A stretch of DNA of 64,000 nt from Anthoceros angustus (lineage: Eukaryota; Streptophyta; Anthocerotopsida; Anthocerotales; Anthocerotaceae): assembly GCA_010909165.1 (NCBI GenBank), contig VJWM01000226.1:231605-295604 (forward strand). Direction: 5' to 3'. Under the pieces are notes generated by a model, which did no database searches, had not been told where the DNA came from, and saw only the letters and a program-made list of their open reading frames with translations. Positions 22,151 through 33,139 of the stretch are shown one piece after another. Made by a program: the position numbers and the translations under genes. The first letter of the stretch is position 1; each line of letters opens with the position of its first letter.

Positions 22151-23784
22151 TTTATAAAGTCTTCACATTCTCTTCTAATCATCAACATTATAATATCAAG
22201 CTCAGGTTACCTCCAATGGCTAAGAAAGAGACTAAAACAATGTCTTAAATGATTTGAGTTTTTTTTTTGTTGGATATATAAGTTTTTGCTTAGGATTATG
22301 TGACTATTTGAGCTCATGAAGTATAATTCATTGGTATAGCGATATATTATAGTGCGATATGTCATTAATTAAGTCTTAGTTGCTTCCTTTCCATCCAAAA
22401 ACTAGTAATTTTTGTTGCAATTCAACTTGAATATAGATATCTTATTATTGGAGTTCTATTATAAAGTTGTTGTTCATCCACACATATCCTTTATTTTTGG
22501 AGTTCTATTATTAAGTTGTTGTTCATCCCCACATATCCTTTATTATTGCATTGTTGTTGTTCAGCCACCCATATCTTCTACCACCTCCATGGTCTTTTGA
22601 TACTTGTATGTCTGTGGTAATATTTTTTTCTACATGTAATATAAAATAATCCAAGGGTTCTTGTTTTAAGACATAAATTTTTATGGGACTAAAAGGTCAT
22701 ATGAATGCTAAGGATCCAACGAAATATAACATTTAACAAGCCTAAAGGAAAAAAGGCTACAATGCATTTACTTCATAAGTATATCCATAAAAAGAAAAAA
22801 TATTTTAGTTTATAGTTAATGATAAAAGCCTTTTACAGCATTTAATACATCATAGAAATTAAGTTGTAAACTCCCATTCAGTAACGCCCCTTACTACGCA
22901 GCCCATAAGGAAGTGACAAGTGCTGGCTTCCCAACGGTCTAGAACCTCGTCGATTCACTCCACACGAGACTTGCATGATTCTCAGTGCTCTCAACCTCAC
23001 GACGCAGCATTAGGCTCCAAGTAGCCGGCCGTCCACTAACGACTCGCAGGCCACCTCCTTGAGGTGCTGCTCTTTATTGAAAGAATACACACTTGAGTCT
23101 GGCTATTTACGCCCAACTGGCTATTGCCCTTGACTCAAAGACAAGCGCACTAGCTAAGCTCTCTAATGCTCTCTCAACATAAGGCTTGCAACGCATCATA
23201 AACTAAATGATGATGATGAGAATCATGTCCATCATAGCCTTTGCTCTTGCCCTTATATATCCCACATGTTCGCCTTAACTAGGCAGCTCTTAACTCAAGG
23301 GTTTCTTACAGACCACTGATCACTAAGAGTCCTCTTTAGGTAGCTCTTCATTAGTGGCTATAGCAATTCCTCTGATCACTAAGAGTCCTCTCTAGGCAGC
23401 CCTTCATTAGTGGCTGTAGCAATTCCTTCTCTAATAGAAGATAAACTGAAGCGTGCAACAAGCATTTTTTAACAACAAGCATTTTTTAACAGGGCAGCTA
23501 CTAATTAACTTCTTACTTTTTTTTATCTTTTCATTTTTCTACCTTATTTTACCAATATCACTACTAATTTTTTTTACCTCTATTCACTTTCTATCTTATT
23601 TCACCAATGTTATTCAGTGGAATCCTTGAGAATTCACTTTCCAACTTATTGCATGGTCATCCAACCGTTGATGTTTTCATTTAAAATAGATTAAAAGAAT
23701 GGAATGCGCAACAAAAATGTACTGCATCCTTCCTAGTGGATGTCTTATAAATTACAATGCATTCTAGCAAAATTTGCCGAGTTT
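22151..23784. other. AT-rich spacer with two small tandem duplications
   Basis: No coding signal was seen. 22447-22575 has about 2.5 copies of a roughly 55-bp unit (GGAGTTCTATTATTAAGTTG and TTGTTCATCC words). 23304-23418 has two copies of a 57-bp unit (GATCACTAAGAGTCCTCT ... TAGCAATTCCT). 22880-23300 is GC-richer and could be an old LTR, but I found no ends. Confidence 0.5.
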
Positions 23785-25486
23785 TTAGAACTCAAAGAGT
23801 CCAGGGTGGCTGTCAAGGTTGTCCGTATCCTCAACATGGTGCAGCTCGAGGCCTGGGTGGTGATTCAACCACGTATCATCCACTTTCTGGTACTCGTACA
23901 TGAAGCTGCACCAAAACATCCATTTTTCAGAGCAGATAAAATCAAGTCAAGAAATGGGAAGAACAAGTTTCAAATTGTGCGAATGCCCTCCAAGAGCTCG
24001 AATGGGGAACTTACGGTTCCATGTCTAGAGCTTGGGCCACCGTAACCTTCACCAACTCTGCATTCTCGTCGTAGAAGAGGAATTCAGCATTTAAATAGTC
24101 AGGATCAGTGTAGTGCCCTTTCCCCGGCAGTTTCTGCAGACATGAAACCCAGTATCTCAGCTCAAACTCAAACACACACATCACAGTAACAGGGTTGAGG
24201 GACAGAGTGATTGTGAGCTTTACCAGCCAGATGTCCCACATTCGGTCGACATTGTTGTGGTGAGCAAAGAAAATGGGGTCTCGAGCAGCAGAATAGCCGC
24301 GGCCCATGTCTTCCCACTGACTGTTTTCCCTAGAGCCGGTCCACATGTGGATGGCAGCGTGTGGATTTGCTTCCAAGTCCCCAGACATTTTTGCCTTGGC
24401 TTCACCGGCTCGCAGTGGCGGGGAGTAGACCTCCTCCCAGTTGTTCTTTGTATGGTTCTTCACTAAGATGCTCCACAAGATCGCGTTGTTCGAAGCTCGC
24501 AACCCATCATCCGTTCCTGCCGTACCATATTCACTCAGTTCATCAAGCAGAAAATACTGCGCTCTCCAGGCAGCTCAACAAGAAGGGACAGCAGACAACG
24601 CCAGGCAGAGGAACGCAGTGAACTACCCGCTGAAGGCACGTCATTCACGACATTCCTCATGTTCAGATCGATTAGAACCTCGTCGGTGCTACAATGCGCC
24701 TTGTTGCGATTGACATTGAAAAGCCCCGGGTACTTCAACGGCTGGCCGTACATTTTCCACGGAAAGGAATTCGGAAATGGGGTCGTAGCAGCTTGGTTGT
24801 CCCAGTTCCAGAAAGGCAGAGCAAAGGTCTCATCTCCCAGCAGTTTAGCCAGAATCCTTTCGTGAAAGAAACTGAACCTGCACGCCGCAGAGACACAGAC
24901 CGGGAAAGGGATCAGCTGACATTGCAAGCAGAATTCCAAAATTCGCTGGAATGTGAAGAATGACATTGCTGAGCGGACATTGGAAGTACATGAGCTGGGG
25001 AGATGATCGTAGGGCAGGTGAACAGTACCAGCGATGAAAAGGCATGAAGAGCCAGGTTTTGTGCACCTGGTAGTCCAAATCCGGGAAGCCAAGTTGCCCT
25101 CTCACGTCTGGCGACCCGTACAAGCAATGAAGGAAGGCTTGCTGCGAGTGTGATCGAGGATCAGTGGGCGGCAAAGCTTTCAAGAGTAGCATTGCCCGGT
25201 TGTACTTCTCAATGTAGGCGTCGTCTGCTAAATGTGCTGCCGGCCTGAATCGCTTCTGCTTGGGAAGTGGGTTCTTCTGGAGATACTCCTGGAGCGTCTT
25301 CACATTCCGGGGTGGATACGTCAAAATAGCCTCCAAACCCGGGGTGCAGCAATTTCCCCAGTTTGGATGCGCGCGGCAGCTGGAGAAGTTGGCATTGGCT
25401 GGCGCTGCTTGCGCCCCGTTGGAGAGACGTAGCAGTGTGACAATGGAGGCGCAGAGAGAGTAGACAAACCACCAGCCCCCCATCAT
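23785..25486 (-). CDS. Polyphenol oxidase / tyrosinase-family enzyme (5 exons, 419 aa)
   Basis: Exons are 25486-25029, 24877-24649, 24556-24224, 24133-24015, 23905-23785; all are GT/AG and phases close (1260 nt). The N-terminus MMGGWWFVYSLCASIVTLLR is a likely secretory signal, not a plastid transit peptide. CuA ligands: His of FLHCLYG, His of YQVHKTW and His of FMPFHRW. CuB ligands: the two His of PHAAIHMWTG and His of FFAHHNNVDRMW. FHERILAKLLGDETFALPFW and EFLFYDENAELVKV are also typical. The enzyme should oxidise o-diphenols to quinones. Two oddities: the Cys that forms the Cys-His thioether bridge in catechol oxidases (HCxYC) is Gly here, and the protein ends after a short YEYQKVDDTWL block, so the KFDV domain is missing. 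Intron 2 (24648-24557) is the least certain junction; an alternative 53-nt intron at 24626-24574 also keeps frame. Confidence 0.88.
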
Positions 25487-26008
25487 CTCCAGCAATGCGT
25501 GCACCCTGTAGGCCAGCTAATGGAGACAAGCTCCAATGGAGGAGGCGAGGAGGGCAGGTGATAGGTGGTCCAACCCTGTGCGCAGTCCCACTGCACACCG
25601 GGAAATGGGCTACCTTTGGGACACATGACAATAAATAGTATAGGTCTGTGGCACTGACGAGCGCCACATTATTGGAGCACCACATTATTGGAGATCTCAA
25701 ATGTTTCATCACCCTCACACTCTCAGTCCCGCCGTTTACATGGTCCACAAACCATGTACATATGTACATACATAGGCTAGTCTAGGTCATCACAGCCTTG
25801 GATGTTGGAACTTGGGACACGAGCCAGACTGAAGGCCCAATGATTGACGGTGATAACATACTATGACAAACTTGCCAACCACACTACATTTTCGCTTGCA
25901 GAGTCTAGGTCTTACGCATCTGCGAGAACCACACGGATACATCAACTCTTTCAACCACACAAAGACATCAACTCTTTCGTTACCTGGGCGCACCCCCCTA
26001 GAATTTGC
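25487..26008. other. PPO upstream region
   Basis: Presumed promoter and 5' UTR of the minus-strand PPO gene. A CATATGTACATA-type palindromic stretch occurs near 25756-25772. No gene seen. Confidence 0.4.
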
Positions 26009-26240
26009 GTGAGAAAGATGAAGCAGTATCGCACCTCCCTAAAGTTTGCTGTGAGAAAGATGAAGCAAAATCGTACCTCCCTAGAGTTCTCTGTGAGAAA
26101 GATGAAACAACATCGTACCTCACTAGAGTTTGCTGTCAGAAAGATGAAGCAACATCGTACCTCCCTACAGTTTGCTGTAAGAAAGATGAAGCAACATCGT
26201 ACCTCCCTAGAGTTTGGTGTGAGAAAGATAACGCAATATG
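26009..26240. repeat. 42-bp minisatellite, about 5.5 copies
   Basis: Units start at 26009, 26051, 26093, 26135, 26177 and 26219, each GTGAGAAAGATGAAGCAACA then TCGTACCTCCCTAGAGTTTG. Because 42 is divisible by 3, several frames stay open on both strands (for example 14-residue VRKMKQHRTSLEFA repeats within 25844-26488). I read these as repeat-driven ORFs, not a gene. Confidence 0.9.
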
Positions 26241-27999
26241 TAACTGGAATGTGGACGACGTTAAACCCAACTGCCAACCTGCTGCCCTTCGTACGATTAT
26301 ACCGTACCTACACCTGGCATAGCAAGCTTCACTTTTTCACTCAGCTCCTCCCACAGTCCAGTAGGACAAAGATTTTGCCTTTATGTGTAGCGCCAATGCA
26401 GCGAAAAGCGAGTTCTCAATGTGTCAAAATTTTAGGAGCGCGTATGTACAATAATAATTTGTTCGATTGCACACACCCTAAAGGCTGATGTCCCACCACG
26501 CAACAGTGCTGGCGTCGTGCAGCATACCCCTGTGACGGGCATTGGAAAAAGAATGAACATCGTGTCTGCCCAAAGGAGACGTGGCAATATGACCGACACC
26601 CACAGCTGCTGAGAATCATTGTCCTCACCTGGTAGCATGCCTTCCCTCCGCACCGTCCAATCCAGTCCCCCCAGGGTCCCGCTAAAGAGCGCCACATAAA
26701 CCCAACCTTACAATTGACTCCACTGTCCAGTACAACAGCGGGCATATGTAATCTCAGACGAAGCAATGTCAATGGACTCCTGCAACTTGGCTAAGTTGTA
26801 GAGTATCCCGCCTCAGCCTCAAAGAGTCAGCAGTCACATCCAACTTGGTAACACACTCACCTGCAACAGCATTGCCATGACACCCCCGTCCCGCGCTGAT
26901 TCAGGCGCGGGGGAAGGGGAGGGGAGTGGGGGGAGGAGGGAAGTGAGGTGGTAGACACGGCAGTGTCTACACATCACACATTCACTCTGAAATGCCGTAC
27001 ACGCACCAGCTGCAGAGCTCTCCATCACTCTACACATGAAAAGGTGGGAAAAAGTTGGAGCAGTCATCCTTGCCTGCACCAGATCCCACTGCGCCTGTGA
27101 AGAGTCCTTGAGTGCCCGCTATGATGTTGAACAAGCTCAGCAAAACGGGCCATGATCATAAGTGTAAACAAGCCTTCAGCTTCCTCAATCTTGAGGCAGC
27201 TCAGTACCAATTTGAGCTCAGCATGCAGTCGGCTTGGACTCCATATTTGCGAGAAATTGATCCATCTGTGCGCTAACGTTCTCTATCACCGAGATCTCTG
27301 CACTCAAGCTTCAAGTTTTCAAAGCGAACAGCCCTAAACCTGCCTTTGTGCACGGACTCACCCAACGTGCAGCTTACAATTAACGCCACTGCGAATTCAG
27401 GTCTGAAGGGGAAGCCGCCTGATCTGCCCTGTGTGCGGTGAGAAACGAAGCCTACCTTATCCAGAGCAACATGCTCTCATGAACCGCCTTATAGTCTTCC
27501 GAAGAAGACTTAACTCAACGCATCAAGCTCACGTTTGCTTGGTCATCGAAACGCAAGAGAGTAAAACCAGAGAATGGTACCCAAGCCGTCGTCGCCGTCA
27601 TCTTAGAGGCAGGGGAGAACCTTTCCACCAGAACCTTTCGGAAAGGGCCCTCCCGCCATAGAAAACTCCGTATGGTCAGCTTTCCCAGACGAGCCGAAAT
27701 GCACATCTAACACTACAACAACGGCCGGAGAGCTCCGCCAGCATTTCCAGACACACGGAAAATGCTGCAAAACCTGCCCTAAACCGCGGGATGGAGGCAA
27801 GATTGTTTGAACGCGGGACTTCCAAGTCTATGCCTTCATGTGCCCGTTCCGCTATCGACCATCCTCCCAACTTCCAAAGGTTTCTTGTTACAAACACAGC
27901 GCCGTCCGGGGACGGCTGTAACACCGCTCCACTCGCAGCATGAAAGACAGGATCGAGAGGCAGACACAAGGATTCAGCGTGCCCAACCAGGGAAGACAT
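26241..27999. other. Spacer without recognisable gene
   Basis: Scattered short ORFs on both strands show no family signal. A purine-rich GGGGAGGGG tract lies near 26910-26945. The right end may be LTR sequence of the adjacent minus-strand copia fragment. Confidence 0.4.
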
Positions 28000-28444
28000 A
28001 AGTACATAGCCCTCACGGGCGAGTAGTTGTAAGCAATCATTAGCACCCTGAGCTGCACAGGAAGTCCCAAGTTCAGTACATTAAAAAATGGTGTGCTATG
28101 CATACATATATGCCCTTGGCCTTTGTCATACTCTCGATAGTATGAACCGTATCTCCATCCTAGATTATCCTGTATATTTTTAGAATTTATTCTCATAACT
28201 CTAATATAGATTTTCAACACTCCCACTCAACACATCGGTACTACTCTTTTAAGCCTATTATCTTGCTAAACTTAAAGTACTTCTCTAAAATCAATCCTTT
28301 GGTCAAAACATCTGCAGGCATGTCCACAGTGGGACCATAGGGTCTATGCACGCTTAGGTGCATCACTTCCATCCAAAATTGGGAGTGATAACTTGCTAAG
28401 TACATGGTGGTAAAAACGGGGTTTTTTTTTAATCCGTTTCGCAT
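28000..28444 (-). mobile_element. Copia 3' end: RNase H C-terminus, PPT and LTR start
   Basis: On the minus strand 28444-28241 ends with VDMPADVLTKGLILEKYFKF then KIIGLKE-stop, the classic end of copia RNase H. After it come a purine tract (GAGTGGGAG) and TGTTGAAAATC at about 28217, a good LTR start. The LTR 3' end was not found, so the left limit is arbitrary. Everything upstream in the element is missing. Confidence 0.75.
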
Positions 28445-29560
28445 ACGGCTTAAAATATCTCGGTTTGGTGTAAGCGTAATTAGTGGGTTTAGTTGTGGCT
28501 TCTGGCGCTTGCTTTTGTGGAAGTGGGCCGAGATAAAATGAGGTTACTGTGTTTGTGTGTGGGGTTGGTCCAGTAGATGGGGAATGCACGTGTGAGAATG
28601 GGGAAGTTGATGGTGGTGTTGGAGAATGGCGGGGATTGGTAGTAATGGTGGGAGGCAGAGTTTTGCGGCGGTGTGGGAGGCATGCTTTGCAGCGATGTGG
28701 GAGGGCGGTGATGTGGGAGGAGGTAGGAGGGTTTAGGGTGGGAGGAGGTGGGGAGGATGAAGGTGTGGGAGGAGGTGGGATGGCGCCAGTGTGGGAGGGC
28801 GGTGGAGGTGTTGGAAGACGGCGGCGGCGGCTTAGGGTTGACCTCGCTCACAGGACAGGGACATGTCCCTTGCGGACTTTGGCCGCCTGTAGCTGGATCT
28901 GGATCTGGCCGAGGTGGAGATGGCGGGCTTCCTTTGCCTCGCGCGTCGAGTTCGGCCCCTCGCAGCCCTCGTGCTCCTGTCCCATCTTTTCCCGGATGGT
29001 GGTAAGCAGGTTTTTTTAATCCGTTTCATACGGCTTAAAATATCTCGGTTTGGTGTAAGCGTGGTCCGTGGGTTTAGTTGTGGCTTCTGGCGCTTGCTTT
29101 TGTGGAAGTGGGCGAGATAAAATGAGGTTACTGTGTTTGTGTGTGGGGTTGGTCCAAGTAGATGGGGAATGCGTGTGAGAATGGGGAAGTTGATGGTGGT
29201 GTTGGAGAATGGCGGGGATTGGTAATGTGGGAGGCGAGTTTTGCGGTGTGGGAGGCATGCTTTGCGGCGATGTGGGAGGGCGGTGATGTGGGAGGAGGTA
29301 GGAGGGTTTAGGGTGGGAGGAGGTGGGAGGATGAAGGTGTGGGAGGAGGTGGGATGGCGCCAGTGTGGGAGGGCGGTGGAGGTGTTGGAAGAGGCGGCTT
29401 AGGGTTGACTTCGCTCACAGGACAGGGACATGCCTTGCGGACTTTGGCCGCTGATGGATCTGGATCGCCGAGGTGGGCGGGCTTCCTTTGCCTCGCGTCG
29501 AGTTCGGCCCCTCAGCCCTCGTGCTTCCCATCTTTTCCCAGTGGTGGCCATGACAATGAC
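28425..29560. repeat. Direct duplication of about 570-580 bp, two copies
   Basis: Copy 1 is 28425-29005 and copy 2 is 29010-29560, both starting TTTTAATCCGTTTC and sharing G-rich GGTGTGGGAGG text and a TGCGGACTTTGGCCG block. Copy 2 differs largely by 2-8 bp deletions. Copy 1 ends in a donor-like GTAAGC (29000-29005), so this may derive from a first exon. Confidence 0.85.
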
Positions 29561-29629
29561 CGTGTGTGACGGCGGCGGCAATGACGTTCACCACCTTCGG
29601 ATCATTTTGAACATCTGTCGCCCCTCTTG

Positions 29630-31740
29630 TGGTGAATTGGGAGGAGCCAGTGGCACTCCGTGAGGTGAGCAAGGTACGGGTTTTGGCTTTTGTTGGGAGT
29701 GACCGTCCTCACGGATGTGGTGGAAGTGGACTCGTCTTGATCGGGTTGATTGGACTTTTTTTTTTGCAGCTTGCCAACTTGTATGGATCCCGTCACTCTC
29801 TGCCCGATGGGCTCATGAGGGCACAGAATGTTGTCATTGCTTCAAACAGAAGGAAACAAACGGCTTGTGCACTTGACACTGCCAGTTCACATTGATTTCA
29901 GTGGACATGGTGATGGTAACGTGATGCAACACAGATTGGGCTAATCATGTCTTGTTTGGTTTTTTGTGTTGTAGAGTGAAGGCCAGTCTGTAATCATGGA
30001 GTGGAGGTTGTTTGGGAGGATGCAGGCTGTGTGGTCGCCCCTCTTGTGGTGAATTGGGAGGAGCAAGAGTGGCACTCCGTGACGTAGAGCAAGGTACGGG
30101 GTTTTGGCTTTTTGTTGGGGAGTGACCGACCTCACAGATGTGGTGGAAGTGGACTCGTGCTGATCGGGTTGATTGGACTTTTTCTTTTTGCAGCTTGCCA
30201 ACTTGAATGGATCCCGTCACTCTGTGCCCGATGGACTCATGAGGGCCTGAGAATGTTGTCATTGCTTCAACGAAGGAAACAAGCGGCTTGTGCACTTGAC
30301 CGCCCGATTCACATTGATTTCGGTGGACATGGTGATGGTAGCGTGATGCGGCCTGATTGGGCTAATCATGTCTGTTTGGTTTTTGTTGTAGAGTGAAGGC
30401 CATCTGTAATCATGGAGTGGAGTTGTTTGGGAGGATCAGTGTGTGGTCACCCTCTTGTGGTGAATTGGGAGGAGCAGTGGCAGTGGAAGTGGGGTTTTGG
30501 CTTTTGTTGGGGAGTGACCGACCTCACAGATGTGGTGGAAGTGGACTCGTGCTGATCGGGTTGATTGGACTTTTTCTTTTTGCAGCTTGCCAACTTGAAT
30601 GGATCCCGTCACTCTGTGCCCGATGGACTCATGAGGGCACAGAAGGTTGTCATTGATTCAGACAGAAGGAAACAAACGGCTTGTGCACTTGACACTGCCA
30701 GTTCACATTGATTTCAGTGGACATAGTGATGGTAACGTGATGCAGCACAGATTGGGCTAATCATGTCCTGTTTGGTTTTTTTCTGTTGTAGAGTGAAGGC
30801 GATCGTAATCATGGAGTGGAGGAGGTTGTTTGGGAGGATGCAGGTGTGGTCGCCTCTTGTGGTGAATTGGGAGCAGTGGCACTCCGTGACGTAGAGCAAG
30901 GTGGGGTTTTGGCTTTTGTTGGGAGTGACCGACCTCACAGATGTGGTGGAAGTGGACTCGTCTTGATCGGGTTGATTGGACTTTTCTTTTTGCTTGCCAA
31001 CTTGAATGGATCCGTCACTCTGTGCGATGGACTCATGAGGGCCTGAGAAGGATGTCATTGATTGAGACGAAGGAAACAAGCGGCTTGTGCCACACTGATT
31101 CACGTGATTCGATGGACATAGTGATGGTAGCGTGATGCGGCCTGATTGGGCTAATCATGTCTGTTTGGTTTTTGTTGTAGAGTGAAGGCCATCTGTAATC
31201 ATGGAGTGGAGTTGTTTGGGAGGATCAGTGTGTGGTCACCCTCTTGTGGTGAATTGGGAGGAGCAGTGGCAGTGGAAGTGGGGTTTTGGCTTTTGTTGGG
31301 AGTGACCGACCTCACATGTGGTGGAAGTGGACTCGTCTTGATCGGGTTGATTGGACTTTTCTTTTGCACACCACTTGAATGGATCCGTCACTCTGTGCGA
31401 TGGACTCATGAGGCTGCGAGAAGGTTGTCATTGATTCTGAGAAGGAAACAAAGCGGCTTGTGCACTTGACACGCCGGTTCACATTGATTTCGGTGGACAT
31501 AGTGATGGTAGCGTGATGCGGCCTGATTGGGCTAATCATGTCTGTTTGGTTTTTTTGTAGAGTGAAGGCGATCTGTAATCATGGAGTGGAAATTTGTTTG
31601 GGAGGATGCAGTGTGGTCACCCTCTTGTGGTGAATTGGGAGCAGTGGCACTCGTGGCGAGGTGCGGGTTTTGGCTTTTTGTTGGGGAGTGACCGTCCTCA
31701 CAGATGTGGTGGAAGTGGACTCGTGCTGAATTGGGAGGAG
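29630..31740. repeat. Tandem array of a roughly 400-bp unit, five copies plus partial
   Basis: The landmark GATCGGGTTGATTGGACTTT recurs near 29738, 30162, 30553, 30964 and 31340, spacing 424, 391, 411 and 376 bp. Each unit has two intron-like junctions on the plus strand: a T-rich run then TTTTTGCAG before CTTGCCAACTTG, and TTTTTGTTGTAG before AGTGAAGG. So a unit looks like an intron-exon pair copied in tandem. None gives a long intact ORF. A sixth, partial unit ends at about 31720-31740. Confidence 0.85.
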
Positions 31741-31754
31741 CCAGAGTGGCAATA

Positions 31755-32010
31755 TGGAAGTTAGGTGTGCTGGGGTTGGAGGTGTGCTGGGGTTGGAGGT
31801 GTGCTGGGGTTGGAGGTGTGCCGGAGTAGGAGGTGTACCGGAGTTGGAGGTGTGCCGGAGTTGGAGGTGTGCCGGAGTTGGAGGTGTGCCGGAGTTGGAG
31901 GTGTGCCGGAGTAGGAGGTGTGCCGGAGTAGGAGGTGTGCCGGAGTTGGAGGTGTGCCGGAGTTGGAGTTGTGCCGGAGTTTGTGGTGTGCCAATGGTGG
32001 AGGTGTGCAG
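31755..32010. repeat. 18-bp minisatellite, about 13 copies
   Basis: The consensus is GGTGTGCCGGAGTTGGAG with GGTGTGCTGGGGTTGGAG variants at the left end. Unit length is divisible by 3, so plus-strand and minus-strand frames are open (minus strand reads Thr-Pro-Ala-His-Leu repeats). Not considered coding. Confidence 0.9.
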
Positions 32011-32333
32011 GAGTCTGAGGTGTGCTGGAGTGTGAGTTGCTGGAGTCATGGTCCTCCTTGTGGTGGATCGGGTTGGAGACTGCTGATGTGGTGGCTTTGG
32101 CTGGAGATGGACCTGCCACAGGCCTGGGGATGGACCTCTTTATTGGAGAGAAAGAAGTGACAGCTGAAGGGATGTTGGTGGTGGTTGCTGGAGAGAAGGG
32201 AGTGAAAGATGGAAGGATGTTTTCTGTTATGGTTGTTTTCAGTTTTCATGGATTTGATCCAATCCATCTGTGCAGTTCTGGCGCTAACTCTGTTTTCTGC
32301 TTTCAGTTTCGCAGGTTGGCGCAGGTTAACAAT

Positions 32334-32891
32334 ATGGCTGACTTTGAAGAGGAGCCTGAGTTTGTTTCGAGGAAGGCGCTTCAGAAGAAGCTGGAGGTGC
32401 GTGAAAGGACCGAACATGTCAAGAAGTTGCAAGGAAAGCCTGTGAATGTCTGGGACTGGAAAGAAGAAGATGGCACACTCCGTAGTGCTGGTTTCAACGT
32501 TAGGGACATTTCATACACTGATATTCTGAAAGATCTTATTGGGGGTGACGAGTTCATCGTTAGTGTGTTTGGGCCGATAGCTGGGAAGAATGAAGGATTC
32601 AAGTGGTCTCGGAAACGTGTTGCAAGTTGCAAGGTGATTTCCCAGCGCGAGTGGGAAAGCATTGATGATTTGTGTTATTGTGTGTACCGGAAGCGGCCCT
32701 CTGAGGGGAAGAAGTTCATTCCTCGGAAGATGGCACTTGGAGTGCTTGTGGAGAAGTTGAAAGGTGTTTCCATTGACTGGTTCACTTATGACAAGACAAC
32801 GAAGGCACTTCGGGCAGGGGGTGTGGTTCGAAGAGCAGAAACAGCAAAAAAGAAGATGCGTGCCGAGGATGTTGCTGTGGAGGACAACTAG
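32334..32891 (+). CDS. Unknown 185-aa ORF, copy 1 of a duplicated block
   Basis: A pyrimidine-rich acceptor TTTCTGCTTTCAG ends at 32306, and ATG 32334 follows (MADFEEEPEFVSRKALQKKL). The protein is charged and basic, with two Lys/Arg-rich parts (FKWSRKRVASCK; RRAETAKKKMRAEDVAVED) and a KKLEVRERTEHVKKLQ helix. I do not recognise the family. An in-frame TAG ends it at 32891, and the same frame then stays open for 35 further codons to TGA 32999-33001. A damaged copy lies directly downstream. Such families in large plant genomes are often repeat-borne, so this may be a mobile-element ORF. Confidence 0.55.
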   Translation: MADFEEEPEFVSRKALQKKLEVRERTEHVKKLQGKPVNVWDWKEEDGTLRSAGFNVRDISYTDILKDLIGGDEFIVSVFGPIAGKNEGFKWSRKRVASCKVISQREWESIDDLCYCVYRKRPSEGKKFIPRKMALGVLVEKLKGVSIDWFTYDKTTKALRAGGVVRRAETAKKKMRAEDVAVEDN

Positions 32892-33139
32892 GAAGTTGAG
32901 GTACATATGTTTGTGGATGGCGGTCAAGCAGAAGGGGACCTTCCTGGCGAGGAGAGTATTAGCCAGCGGACACGCTCTCATGCTCGAGAGTCCAAGGTGC
33001 TAGCCTCTTGATGAGCAGTTCAGCGAAAGCCCATCCGGGACGGAAGAGCTTGAAACAAAGCGCCATGGTGGAAACTGCGACCAAAGATCCGTGGAGTCCA
33101 CTTCTCATGATGAGGTTGCGCAATTCATACACGGGCACA

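Noticed and set aside
22880-23470. Possible solo LTR
   Set aside because: The composition changes and there are duplicated words, but I found no TG...CA ends or target duplication.
24574-24626. 53-nt intron in the PPO gene
   Set aside because: It keeps frame, but a 92-nt intron at 24648-24557 also does and is closer to the intron sizes of the other genes here.
26009-26240. Possible CRISPR array
   Set aside because: Units are contiguous 42-bp repeats without unique spacers, in a eukaryotic context; it is a minisatellite.
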